Positions 40,341 through 53,433 of a stretch of 64,000 nt of DNA are shown one piece after another. Source of the DNA: Lucifuga dentata. Lineage: Eukaryota > Chordata > Actinopteri > Ophidiiformes > Bythitidae. The position numbers and the translations under genes were made by a program. Every line of letters begins with the position of its first letter. The first letter of the stretch is position 1. The stretch covers positions 178,015 to 242,014 of the forward strand of contig VXCM01001574.1 of the NCBI GenBank assembly GCA_014773175.1, given 5' to 3'. The notes beneath the pieces are model-generated. The model was not told the origin of the DNA and did no database searches. It worked only from the letters and a program-made list of their open reading frames with translations.

Positions 40341-42436
40341 GTGTGTGCGCGCACGCTTAAGTTATAAGGTTACTATGTTCAGCCTTCAGTAATGTAGTAT
40401 TGCCGCTTTAAAGTCAACGAGAACACCAAGATTAGTGACAACTGCAAAAACTTTAAAAAAAAAAAAAGCTAAAATTGTTCTTATCACACGCAGAGCTGCA
40501 GGGAAGAGGAACCTTTGAAATTTCAAGATAAACGACACCCCTCATCGTGTTGTTGAACAGAAAGATACTCTAGCTGTGTTGCCGCACGGAATCTGATCAC
40601 TGTGATCACACAACACGGCACAGAATAGTTGTGTGAGCCATGTGTAAAAACGTGATTGGAAGACAAGGAAATAAATCATGCAAAAAAGCCTTGGTACATA
40701 ATGATGGAAATAGAGAAACCTTAGGGGAGATCATTGAAAGAGAGAGTGGGGAATGAGGTAAGTGGCACTTAGAAAAATTGAACTGAAATAGTTTCCAACA
40801 ATAGGATTATAATAAGTCAAATTTTGGTATAATAGGTCTGGTATAATATGTCTAATAAAATGAATGTGTACAGTAAATCCAATGAACGCCACATCATGAA
40901 TTCCCCCACCAGTGATCATTCATTATCCTCATATAATTAAGAGCAAATATCATGAAGAATGCAAAAATAATTGTCAGGGAACATAAAAGAGTCTATTGTG
41001 TACTTTTAGAGACTATATAAAACTCCACAGTGGTCTCTGGATAATCAGAAAACATAATTATTATTCCAGTCATGCAAATGAGACTATTGTAATGGTGCGT
41101 ACCTTCACCAAGGAGGTTATGTTTTGAACTGATTATAACAAAACTTGGTGAAAGTGGTGAATGGTCCAGAGAAGATTCTATTAAATATTGGTGCTGGGGA
41201 GGATCCAAGAGTATTTTAAAATGATATCTTAACATAGGGTGTTTTACAAAATTTCTGTCAACTTTACTAAAATGAATACACCAATTTCAATAACACAAAT
41301 TACTCATATGTATCCTGTGATAGAATGTAAATTGGTGCCATTTCGTCCAAATCCAGATACATTTGAAAAACTACAGATTCTTATGAAAATTAAAGCAATT
41401 AAATCTTTTTAATATTATTATAATTGTTGCATTCTCTTCAGAGGAACACAGTGGTACAGTGGTTCGCACTGTTACCTCACAGCAAAGAAAGGTCACAGGT
41501 TCGAACCCCTGTGCTCGACCTGGTGCTTTTTTGTTTGGAGTTTCTATTGTCTCCCCATGTGTTTGTGTGTGCGGGTATCCTCCAGGTACTTAATGTCCCC
41601 ACCATCAAAAGCATGTGTGTCGTAGGTTAATGCCCCTGCCATTGCCCTTGACCAAGGCACTAGGCTGTTGACCTAGAGCTGCTCCCCTGACGCTGCACTC
41701 TGGCTGTCCACTGCTCCTAGCAGTTAGCACGGGTCAAATACAGGGGACAAATTTCCCCTGGGAAGTGTGGGATCATTAAAAAAAACATACATTATTAGGA
41801 CAGGACAAATTTTGTCCAGGCTTGCGTGTGCTCTAATGAGTCACCCCTGGAGTTAATTCTATGGAATCGTGCCGTCCCATCACACCCTGTATTTCCTGTA
41901 TAGGATAACTGCATCGGTGTCAAAGTGTTCATTTTGGGCTTGAGATCCAAACTTCTTACTGCAAGCGGCTCAGCCCTTCTGTGATCTCAGATTTATAGGT
42001 AAAACCTGTGAATCTATGCAACAGGAATAAACTGATTTATTTATTCTTAATGTTCCATCATTCTTTACCTTCCTACACGTACAACTGTCACCTATTCAGT
42101 GACCAAAAGAAATAACCTCCAGATCGCTGCAATATAAGGATGTGTTATATTTACTGCCTGTTTCAAGTCTTTAAAAAAACTTACATGGTAATAATCCTCT
42201 GAACTCAAGGGAGTAACGGCTAAAATTAACTGTGAAGCTGCTGACAGGTAGTTTGCTAACCTTCTGTTGCTGCTATGTGTAAATTAATTTCCCCTGATCT
42301 TGCTTTCACACATGCAGTTACACAAAACTACACACCCGAAACACACATGCGGTTAATGTTCATTTGCTGACGGCTAGTTGGCTAAGCTGTGATTCAGGCT
42401 GTTTGTTAAAGTAATTTTATATGACCTGATCAATAC

Positions 42437-42484
<48 letters not shown>

Positions 42485-42729
42485 NCACACACACACACAA
42501 ACACACACACACACACACACACGCTACAACCTACAGCCACACATGCGCACATGAATACACATCCACCGATTATGTAGGAATACAGATACAGAGATATAGG
42601 TACAAGCATATTATGTATATACTGTACATAACAAACACTCGTACAAATATGCAAATGCCTACACACACACGTCATAGAGGACAATAACCAGATTAGTCTC
42701 AGATTAGTTCACTCCTCGGTCACACTAAT

Positions 42730-42773
<44 letters not shown>

Positions 42774-45700
42774 NGAGAGACTGAGAAAGACCCAATGTAC
42801 CCTCGACAACGGTGTGTGGGTGTGTGTGTGTGTTAATCCCATTTACAGCTGATGAAACTGCAAATTATGTGAGAGATGCCATGTAAGGTCTCATTTTTTT
42901 TTTTTTTTTTTNTTTTTTTTTTTTTTTTTTAATTAAAAAATCACAGTCCAATGAAATGTTCTATAAATAATCTATCAAGATCAAAAAGTCAGGAGGGCCA
43001 AGTCATGCACATGGATATTGCTGGAAATCAAACCCTATAGATGAGTTGCAGTGTGGTTGCTAGAATAATAACTTTATTGTCCACCGAGGTGGAAATTTGT
43101 CTTTGGCTTCACAAGTGGTACAGTGTAAAACAACACATTAAGTAGACAAGCATACCTGTCATTCACATAAAATTAAAATAGGTATGTGAATGGCAAAATA
43201 AAGTAAACCATTTGATTTTTAACACAAACAGTAAAATGAATAAGGACCTTAAAATATTACTGGATAACAGCTGATGGCTTTTAGTGCAGTGTTCAGACCT
43301 TTTTACATCAAGTCTGACTCAAATTTATAGTTTGTCTATTTATGCAATGTCATATCTCAGAAATTAAAATTAATGGATAAAATTATTTTAATAATAGGAA
43401 TGATGGTTAAAAACCAAAAATGAGACCCAGGTGTGAGAAACCAGAACTTTCCTTTATTATTAAAAATAATGCAGCATCTCATCCCCAGTCAAGCTGTACT
43501 GCAGTTCAAGCACAGACATTTATGTCATTCTTTTCCAGTTGTGGTCATTTTGGTAAATTAATGTTTTTCCTCTGTCTCTCTCCCTCCAGTGGACTGCATA
43601 GACCCCAGCTGTTCTGCCCATGGGGTGTGTATTCATGGCGAGTGCCACTGTCAGCCCGGCTGGGGCGGAGCCAGCTGTGAGATTGCCAAAGCCATGTGTC
43701 CAGACCAGTGTTCAGGTCATGGTCAGCACAACGCTGAGACCAACACCTGCACATGCGACCAGAACTGGACCGGGCCTGACTGCTCTTTAGGTGAGTGTGT
43801 GAGACACCATTCATAATTTATTAATCAAATATTTAATACGTGTTGGCAAATCACCGGTTTGTCATGTTTTTAGAGGCAAGTTTCAACCACAAATGAGTTG
43901 TGCTTTTGGTTTTACTTTTCGTATCAGTAAATTTATACCATTTTTCTTTCACAACATTCCAATCTCTGAGACAGAGCAGCACACTCTGACATCAGCAATG
44001 AAAATAAAGGTTTTGTTTTTTTGTTTTTTTTTTTGGTTTTGGCAGTCTAACCGCCTGTATAAGAAGGAGTTTGTTAATGTAGAGCACGTGACCCCATAGC
44101 CTACACACAGGCTGAATCTATAGGGATGCTTATTGAATCAACAACCTGTGACTCAGATAGGCTCGTCTACTGATGAAGCATAGTGCGTTCGCATCTGGTC
44201 TGAATCGATGAAATATGCAAAAACAAAAAACAAAACCAAAAAAATAAAAAAAAAACATTTTACTCATTTGACAAGACATCCCTCCACCCTTCCACCCTTT
44301 ACCAGTAGTACCAGTAGACTCAAACAGTGAGTTGGACGTTGCTGCATTGGGCTGTTTGACAAAATCGACTTCCTTAAATGAACTGAAAAGCTAAAGCCTA
44401 TTAATAAGGTCTTGGCTGGTGAAGAAATATTTATTTGATCAAAATGTTTGTAGTGTGTTCCTGGAGAGTGGGATATTAATAATTTGGCTTTACTAGAAGA
44501 TGATCTCACATCTCCAACATTACAGTAAGCTTCACCAGTATGGTTTAATCTTTAAAAGTGTTACATTTTGGAGGATCTTTTTGCACGAATCGTTGAATCC
44601 ATTAGTTGAAAAATATCAAATGATTATCATTCTAAAAAGTCTAGCCTGAAAAGTTACCTAAGATAACCCTAGTAGTCAGTTTATTTTATATTTTAGCTGC
44701 TGCTTAAATTCAGAGTGACATGAAGTAGGAAAAGTCTTTTCTTAGATTTTCAAACTTTTTATTCCATACTTGCTTTTCAGTGACTTTCTCGAGAAATTAT
44801 AATAATTCCAAAACACTCAGTGAGCGCAGACATCTGCCTAGGCTGCATAAACCTCTTAATTTGTTATTTTTATTTTTTTTTATTATAAAATGTTTCAGCT
44901 TATTAATCTGCAGCTGCATCTGTGCAGAAGTTCCAAATAAAATAATAAAACTGCAAAAATATCCTATATTTCAAAGTTACAAAACCATTATCATTATCAT
45001 CACTTTCCATCAAATTAAACCGAAATCTATTAACATGTTTTAGAGATATCCTGCAAACAGATGGACAAATGAACAAATGAAACCAAAAACGTCCTTGTCG
45101 GAGTGAACAGACTCTATTTTTAGGGAACAGTGTTACACAGACTTTTACAGAGTCAATAATGTACTTTACACAGTCATGAAAGAAAAGCAGGATCAGCATA
45201 AAACGAACACAAAAACAGCAATTACAGCAGAACACAATTTAGATAAGAATGTAGAGCCCTCCAGGATCAGGAATAAAAGATGGCACATGATGATTGTCAA
45301 ACAATAAATGCAAGAGGAATAATAAAGCATCATAATTCAAAAGCCTGTTTCTGTAAATAAAGATTTCAAGAGTGATTTCAAAGATGATAGTGATTTTTTT
45401 TTCACATTTAGTTTCTTAGGTGGGATGTTCCTGCAATACAGGAGCCTGCAGAAACAGGCCTGAGGCGCTAATAACAAACCTAAACCACACTGAGACTTAA
45501 AGTAAAATTCCAAAGTTAAGTCTAAACTTATCAATGGGCAAAGAAGAGAGATAAAACATTATGGTCTCAAGATGTCTCAAGTGCTTTAGAAGCTTTGTTG
45601 CTTTTTTTTTTTTTTTTTTTTTGCTAGCAGCTATTTGGGGAACAATCTGCAGAACAGGCAGGAGCACATGGCTTTCTTCAGTTCTTACAGCAAAGCAAAG

Positions 45701-47823
45701 TAACATTTTTTTAACACTCTTTTGTCTTATTCTTCCATCTTTTGCCATAATTCTTATCAGTTATGATGAATTTATCAAAGCCACATTTCTAAGCTCTATG
45801 GATATGGTGACATTGGTAGAAGAATCCAAAAGGGCGAGAAACACAGCAGACAGGTGGAAACAAACTACCTTAAGCTAGTTTAAGCTAGTTATCTAAACCA
45901 AATTTTTTGAAATGAAACTAAATGTAATGCATCAAAAATATTGGTCCACCTCACTGTGTTTGCTGGCTAGATCTGCAAAATCTTTAGCTGGTGACTCCTG
46001 TAATTTAGGAATTACCCCAGTTTCATGCAAGCATGTAAGCAGGGAATAAACAAAGTCTGCATTTCACTCAGATTTACAGCTCATATCCCAAAGATCATCA
46101 CTGGATGCACTAAAATGTTACATATTACACATATTGCATGCATTGAGCATGTTAAAAGGCAGGAAAACATTACTTATCAAGTGTAGCAGTGCATGTAATC
46201 AATGTCATCATTACTTAATGAAATTTTAGTGCATTTAAATATTCCACCTCAGCCTCCATAGCGAGTGACCAAGAAAGGTTCAAAGTAAAGAAAGATGCCT
46301 TGCTGATCTGCATGGGACTAAGACTATCAGATGACCTTTGTGTTTTCTGAAATAGAGACTGCGCCATAATAATTGGAAATTTGAGTTTTGAAGCGATTTT
46401 CTGTGAAAATTCTGAAGACACAGCATGAAGCGGCAAACTGAAATGCAGAATAAAATCGCCAAAGAGCAAAACAAAAGAGCTGCAGCAGCTTTAGCTCGGG
46501 GGGGGGNGGGGGGGGGGGGGGGGAACGACACCACACCATGACAATCGCTGTGATTCAATCTGTACATTTAACTGAAACGCAGGATTGATTTATCCTATGC
46601 AAATGTGCATCGCAAAGTCCCCAGATAATACCAGCTATGTCTGAATAAAGCCTAATAAAGGCTTTGTGTTCCCCTGGTCCTGCTCCTGTGACTGCCTGCA
46701 TACATCTGATAACTTTAATATTTCTTTCTACTCTAAATACGCGATAAATCTGAATACAGGTGGACAACCTCTGATTGGTCAACTGCTTGCGCTCATTGTT
46801 TTCTAGAGCTCACTAATAAATTTCAAAATCAAGATCAAGATATACTTTATTGTCCCTCATGGGAAATGTCTCTTGGACTCAAGTATTACATCTGCTGCCG
46901 TCATAAAAATATATAACATATAATAGCTAAAAAGTCAAAAGCAGAGATTGAATACATAATAAATAATTAGCATGCGAAGACAGTATCAAAGTAAATATGA
47001 AATTTTTGTAATTAATTAATTTACTAATTTACTAAGTAATTAATTTACTGTAAAAATAGTAACAATACCCGATATCCGTACGGTCATATTTATTTACACA
47101 CATTCACTCACAAACTCATAAGCACCCATATGTGTATGTTCACATCCAACGTATATCCCTACTCATAGTAAAGTACATAAATTGACAAGTACTAGTCAGG
47201 TATACAAGTTCCAAGTTCCATCAAAGATCTTTCCAATGCTGTCGCTTTGAAGCCACCAGTTGTCCAGAATTGTTACTTAGCACTTGACTTAATGTGAGTA
47301 CAAATGAGTGTTTCAAACGAGGATTGATGAGTAAAATGATTATATATATATAAAATAAATGACAAACGGGTTTAGAAAATGGATGGATGGATAGATGGTA
47401 TATATAATGATATATAAAATAAATGATGGTAATTATTGCAAAAATAGGACCCAGGTTGTGAAAAGGAAGAACTTTTTTTTTTTTTAAATAGTGAAGTGCA
47501 AAAATAATGACTATATTTTCAAAATCATATTTGAATCTTTTTTTTTTTCCTTAACTCGATCACTGAAATGGCATTCAGAGTCAGAGATTGAGGATTGTCC
47601 GATGGTGCTTTTTTCTGTGCCGCTCCTTGATTTTGGAACGGCTTCCATCCAACTCTCACGAAATGATTTTAAGATGAAACACAGCGTCTTCCTGAAATGA
47701 CAACTTCGTTTTCTCTGAGTCTGCTTCTGCCCTTGGTTTTTCATAGCTTCTTATCTGTCTCTGTTTTTTCTTTGTCTCTTCTTTCTTTTGTCTTTTTCTG
47801 TAAACAACTTGTTTCGCCCTGTT

Positions 47824-47858
<35 letters not shown>

Positions 47859-48078
47859 ACTCGGATTGTTCAGTTTTTTTCTTTGTCTTCTATCCCCTTT
47901 CCTTCATTTTTTATATAGATGGATATAATTCCATGTTCTTCCTTCCTTCCTTCCTTCCTTCTTTCCTCTGTCCCAGACTGAAAGTTGTGATGCACAAACA
48001 GAGGTGAGATAGAGATAACAGAAGGAGGATGCAGATCAGTAACAGATGGCTTGACATAAAAACAAGATGGGAGAAAAA

Positions 48079-48116
<38 letters not shown>

Positions 48117-48480
48117 ACTTCTGTTGGTGTTACCTTGGGCTGCTACACCAAGTATTATCACACACATACAAAAAAAGAAAATAACACACCAATACACATA
48201 GTCTTGTTCTTGACCTTTTCCTGTAATCTGTCAAAAAAATCACACATATACACACATACACACACACCTCTCTCTTTCTCTCTCTCCTCTCTCTCTCAGT
48301 CTGTTTTTCACGCACATACACAGATATTAAAAGAGGCCATTGAGGAGTTGACTACTTAACACACACACACACACACACATCATATGCAAGCACTAAAATA
48401 CACACAGTGACTTGTTTGTCTTTTATCTGGCTTTTTTCAGAAACACTATTAGTCAAACAATGTAGACGTAATAATGCTCA

Positions 48481-48527
<47 letters not shown>

Positions 48528-51500
48528 GTGAAGTAGAGAATACTGTTGGGCTTAATTGATTTTTCATTTGTTTTTCATTAAGTTGTCTGGCTGGGTCATT
48601 ATGTTTGAGAAAAGAATCACTACTTCCTGAACCGCTGAACATCTTTTCTCTTTCTTGCTGCTCTTCTGTCACTTTAAGACAAATTGAATGTTGCATGAAC
48701 AACTTTAAAAACATGTCAAATACATGAATTATTACATTCTAAGAGAGTTTGTTGTTAGCCTATTATTACCATAAAGTGCAGTTTGTTTTGTTTGAGGTAG
48801 ATGTGAAGAGATATTCTGGTGTGCGTGTTTGTGTGTGTATAACTGTCTTTTTTTTTTTTTTTTNTTTTTTTTTTTTTTTCAACAGAGGTGTGTTCAGTGG
48901 ACTGTGGCAGCCATGGCGTGTGTTACGGCGGTGTGTGTCGGTGCGAGGAGGGCTGGACAGGAAGTTTGTGTGACCAGAAGGCATGCCACCCGCTGTGCAG
49001 CAAGAACGGAGTGTGTAAAGAAGGGAAGTGTGAGTGTGACCAAGGATGGACCGGGGAGCACTGCAATATCGGTGAGTGGCACACATACACACGGAAAAAA
49101 AAAAAAAAGGTGTAATGAAGGAAAGTGTGACTGTGATATAAGTGAGATTTTTCTCACAAACGTGCATGGCCTTTACTCTTCCACATGTAAACCCACACAG
49201 GCAGATTGTATGACTCCTTGTTATGCTTGGTTTCCTGAAATATTGTGAAATGACCTTTAATAGCGTGAAAATCTATGGACCCCTTTAAGTATCAGGACTA
49301 TAATCTTTTCATAAATGGCAAATGGGCTGCATTTATGTTGTATTTTTTATTTTATTTTTTTTTTTACCTGAACAGGAATAAGTGTTTCACAAAGTCTCTT
49401 ATTCACCAAACAAATACATAGACACACACACACACACACACACGTGGAGCAGCTAATCCAGGTCCTGACTTGCTCATCAGGACTGGTGGATGGGTGGGTG
49501 GGTGTCCTTGTTTTGATACAGAGTTTGGAGGAGGTGGGAATTGAACCATCAACACTCAAGTTAACGCATTTTGATGCCTCAGTCTACAATGTTTGCTTCC
49601 AAATAGTTTTTTTTTTATGTTCAGTAGACTTATTTTGTTTATTTAATTCATGAATGAGAACTACGACAGCATTAGGGCCATATAAGACGAAAAAGAAACG
49701 AGGGGGCATTATTTTGAGTTTTCAAACTCGCAAATTTGCAAGTTTTAAAAGTCTATATGCTTATGATAATTCTATGATTTTAAAACCACAAGTATTTCCT
49801 TATTGCTAAATTCGATTGGAAAGTATAATTTAATAAGGTTAATGCAGGCATAGTCACAATGTGAGACAATTTGATTCCCGTTCTGATGATTAGTTGTCAT
49901 TAAAAATGACTTTCTCTTTTTTTAGTTTTTAAACTCACAAATTTTCGAGTTTGAAAACTTTCAAATTTGCCCAGTTTAAGAACTCACAAATCTACCACTT
50001 TAAAAACTCTCACATTTGTGAGTTTTTAAACTGGCAAACGTGCAAGTTTTTTGCGAGTATATGACCTTATTAAATTATACTTTTCCATTGGATTTAAGCA
50101 ATAAATAAATACTTGCTCTTTTAGCGCAAAAGCATCGAATAATCATCACTGCCACAAGGGAGAAGATGTCAGTGCGAACACGCCTCCAGGCAGCTTTGAT
50201 AAAGGCTGCTTAAAAACTCGAAATAATGCCCCCATCTTTTTTTTTTTTTTTTTTTTTTNTTTTTTTTTTTTTTTTTTTGTCTTATATGGCCCTAATACAC
50301 CATTGTAGAAAACCCTTAAATTACTAAATCATGTGCAAATATTTGCACTTTTTGTGCAAATACTCTTCTTCTTTCCAACTACAAATGCTTTTGGAGTTCC
50401 TATAATTCCAATCTCGGCCTGTAGAGGGCGTAGACAGCAACGTGCTGCCTCTGTCATGTGGTTTCTCTAGCTTCTTCTTTTTATGCTATCCCTCCCAGAT
50501 CTGGCCCTCCTTCATGCAGGTGCCCCAGCTGGCCAGTAGGAGTCACTAGTGTAGCAACTAGGGTGAGCATCCTTGCTTTCCACCCACAAACACAAATTGT
50601 TTGTTGAGATACCAGAGGAACGTCTTCTAGGGAATCAAACCCTGGATCTCTGCTGTGGCTGGAGAGACTTTTGTCACCTGTGTGCATGCACTGTAATGAT
50701 TTAATTAATTCCCTCAGTTTATTCAAATGAAATTCTGCCTTCATTCAGTTTGTCCTTGCCCTCTTGACACTGTGCTGCTTGGTTTTAATAATCTTGCTAT
50801 CTGAAATTGCTGTCTTTGGCAGCGTTTGCTGAGTGTATATCACTGGCTTCCGCACAAGAGAATGCGAAACAAAAATCTGCTCTGTGCAGATAAACAGAGA
50901 GACGACAGGAGCAGATTTAGTGTTGAACATGTGACAAGAAAAAAATGAGCTGTTTGTCAACATCCATCGGGGGCATTGTTGTGGTTTTTGTCCTTTGGAG
51001 CTTTAATTCCTTGCTGTGCATTATTGACTGCGATCCACCACGGGAAAATCTCACCATATTCATGCAGGTTGGTTCACTGAGCAGAGGGCAGGACGGAGCG
51101 TGAGATCGATAGGTAGATTGGTGCAGTGTCTGTAGCGATCTGGATGCTGCACGGGGATTGTCGTGCAAAAGAGAAAGCTGAGCCTGAAGGCAAAGCTCTC
51201 AATTTACGGATCAATCTAGGTTCCAGCCCTCATCTGCGGTCACGAACCTTTGCTAGTGACTGAATGAATGAGATCACAGATACAACAGGCCAAAATGAGT
51301 TTCTCAGCAGGTGTCGGGTGTCACCCTTAGGGACAGGGTGAGGAGCTCAGAGTAGCATGCTTCATGGATGCCTCCCTGGGAAGCATGTCAGGAAGAGAAG
51401 ACAGGGAAGACACAGAATATGCTGGAAGGATTATACTGTATATATCCCATCTGACCTGAGAATATCTTGGGATCCTGCAGGAAGTGCTGGAGGATGTGGC

Positions 51501-53398
51501 TAGGGAGAAGGGTAAATTCTCTATTAAAAGCCGGTATTCAAATAATAGCCAGTATCTCATAATAACCACGATCACCGCGAGTGACAGCAGAGCATCATGT
51601 GCTCCTCGCTGGGGAGTCCATCTCTGGCAAGGAGTGCATGATGCTCTGCTGTTATCACCAACAGGGAAAAGTGGATGAAAATGAAGCTTCATAAAAGCTG
51701 CCTGGAGGCGTATTCACACTGATATCTTCTCCCTTGTAGTGGTGTGTTTTTTACGCAGTTATGGGTTTGTTCATCGGCAAAATCTAGCTATAAAGCCAGA
51801 AATCTCTTCCTATCCATCCTCCTGTGGCACCAGTATCTTTAGAACTGGCACTATAAGAAGTTGAAATTCGTCATGTATACTGCTCAGGACCCAAGGACGT
51901 GCAGTGTTGCGTGCAAAGTTGTTTGGATGAGTGGTTCTCGAATTGAGATGTGCCGATTAAAAAGTAGTCCACATGCAGCAGAATACACTCTGGGGCAGCG
52001 GCAGGATATGCTCCAGGTGCGGCAGCATATGCTCCGCTCCACAGCTAATGGCAAGCTGCGACGCATACCATAAAATCTGGTCCAGTCCGAACAGGCACAT
52101 TTCTGGTCCAGTCCGAACAGGCCCTGCTCCACACACTTGCAGATACAGTATAATGACACCTGAAAGCTGCCTAGGATGACCACACATAGAAACTTACTCA
52201 AGGGCACTTCAAGTTTACCTCCTAATCTTTAAGCCACTGTTACCATGCCAGCTATCATGTCAACCTGCATCCATGTTACATTACTGACAAACAGTTTCCA
52301 AAACATAAACCATATTTTAGTTTTCCTTTTACTTTGCTATTTTTTCAACTCCCCTGATCAAACAAAATCAAATGTTCAGGTGATATACCCACCTTAAAAT
52401 TCAATGTTTCTCCTTCAAACACTTGTGCACTATTGTAAAAGTTGTACTTTCTCTGTAAAAGCTGTCTTCTCTCAGGACTACTGTATATTTCCCAATGGCA
52501 GGCTGGAAGGTAGGAAAAAAAATGTAAAATTTACCGTCAGTAACATAACATGTATGTGGTTTATATATATTGGGCTCAAACATGCATGATCGCCAGTATG
52601 TTCCTTTAAGGAACAGGAACAAGGAATAGTCCCTCCCTATGCTTGGTGTCACATTTTAAGGATTTGTTTTTAAGTGTGTATCCATGGCGACCTGAGAAAC
52701 TGTCCTGTTGTGATGTGACAGCCACAGTGAAACAGATTATGAGGAGGGTCATTCTCCTGGCTGCCGCTCTCCACCAGCCTCTTCACTTAAAACAGCTACA
52801 GACAGGCAGCTGCAGTATCACTGGGAAAGAGGCATAAATTGGCTTCAGTCATTGTCAGCAACACGCACATACACACTGACACAAACAGTCAGATGCTGAG
52901 AGCAGAGAACAGCGAGATGAAGATGAATCCTTTCAGACGCTTTGCCAGCAAACAGCTTGTTTGTTTAGATGGATTGTACAGCTTAAACACTGCTGGGAGA
53001 AATCATTCGGGCTCGTTTTCTCCTTCGTCCTCCCGTCTCCTCTTCCTCTGTCCGTCACGCTCATATTTAAACCGTGACCTCACCGTCTGCCTCTGCATGT
53101 GTTGGAATTGTTTCCAGGTTAAGTCTTTAAAAAGGCTCGGCCACGTTTAATTACTGGTTGTTTTTTTGTATTTCATCATGGAAATCTCCCAGGTGTTTTT
53201 TCTTTGTAAAAGAAAGTATTTACCTCATAATTATACTTGTGCTTGTTGGCCAAACTTCTGCTGGTCATGTTAGCATGTAGCAGACATCTCAGATTATTAT
53301 GGCAATGATTAATAATCAGTTCTCTTTTTTTCTCTGTAGCTCTCTTTCACTCCATATCAATATTTTTATTATGATACTACACTTGATCTTTACTGAAT

Positions 53399-53433
<35 letters not shown>

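Larger units (their letters stand above)
39537..43589 (+). other. tenm3: tenm3 intron, 4.1 kb
   Basis: It contains a long (GT)n at 40291-40346, a dispersed repeat at 41090-41443 directly followed by a tRNA-derived SINE (41445-41775), (CA)n with N at 42485 and (GT)n ending at N 42774. A poly-T with N at 42912 and a 'CTTTATTGTCC' repeat near 43067 complete it. Confidence 0.75.
43791..48885 (+). other. tenm3: tenm3 intron, 5.1 kb
   Basis: Mostly AT-rich. It holds a poly-T at 45601-45622, a G run with N at 46507, a second 'CTTTATTGTCC' repeat near 46848, a GGATGGATGG tail near 47377, GA, TTCC and GT/CA microsatellites at 47820-48523 and a poly-T with N at 48864. Nothing coding was seen. Confidence 0.75.

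Noticed and set aside
41452..41525. tRNA gene suggested by GGTTCGAACCC
   Set aside because: No complete acceptor or anticodon stem; the downstream body and A-rich end fit a SINE.
49691..50150. CRISPR-like array from recurring CTCACAAAT words
   Set aside because: Words are inverted and irregular, inside a MITE in a vertebrate intron; no spacers of regular length.
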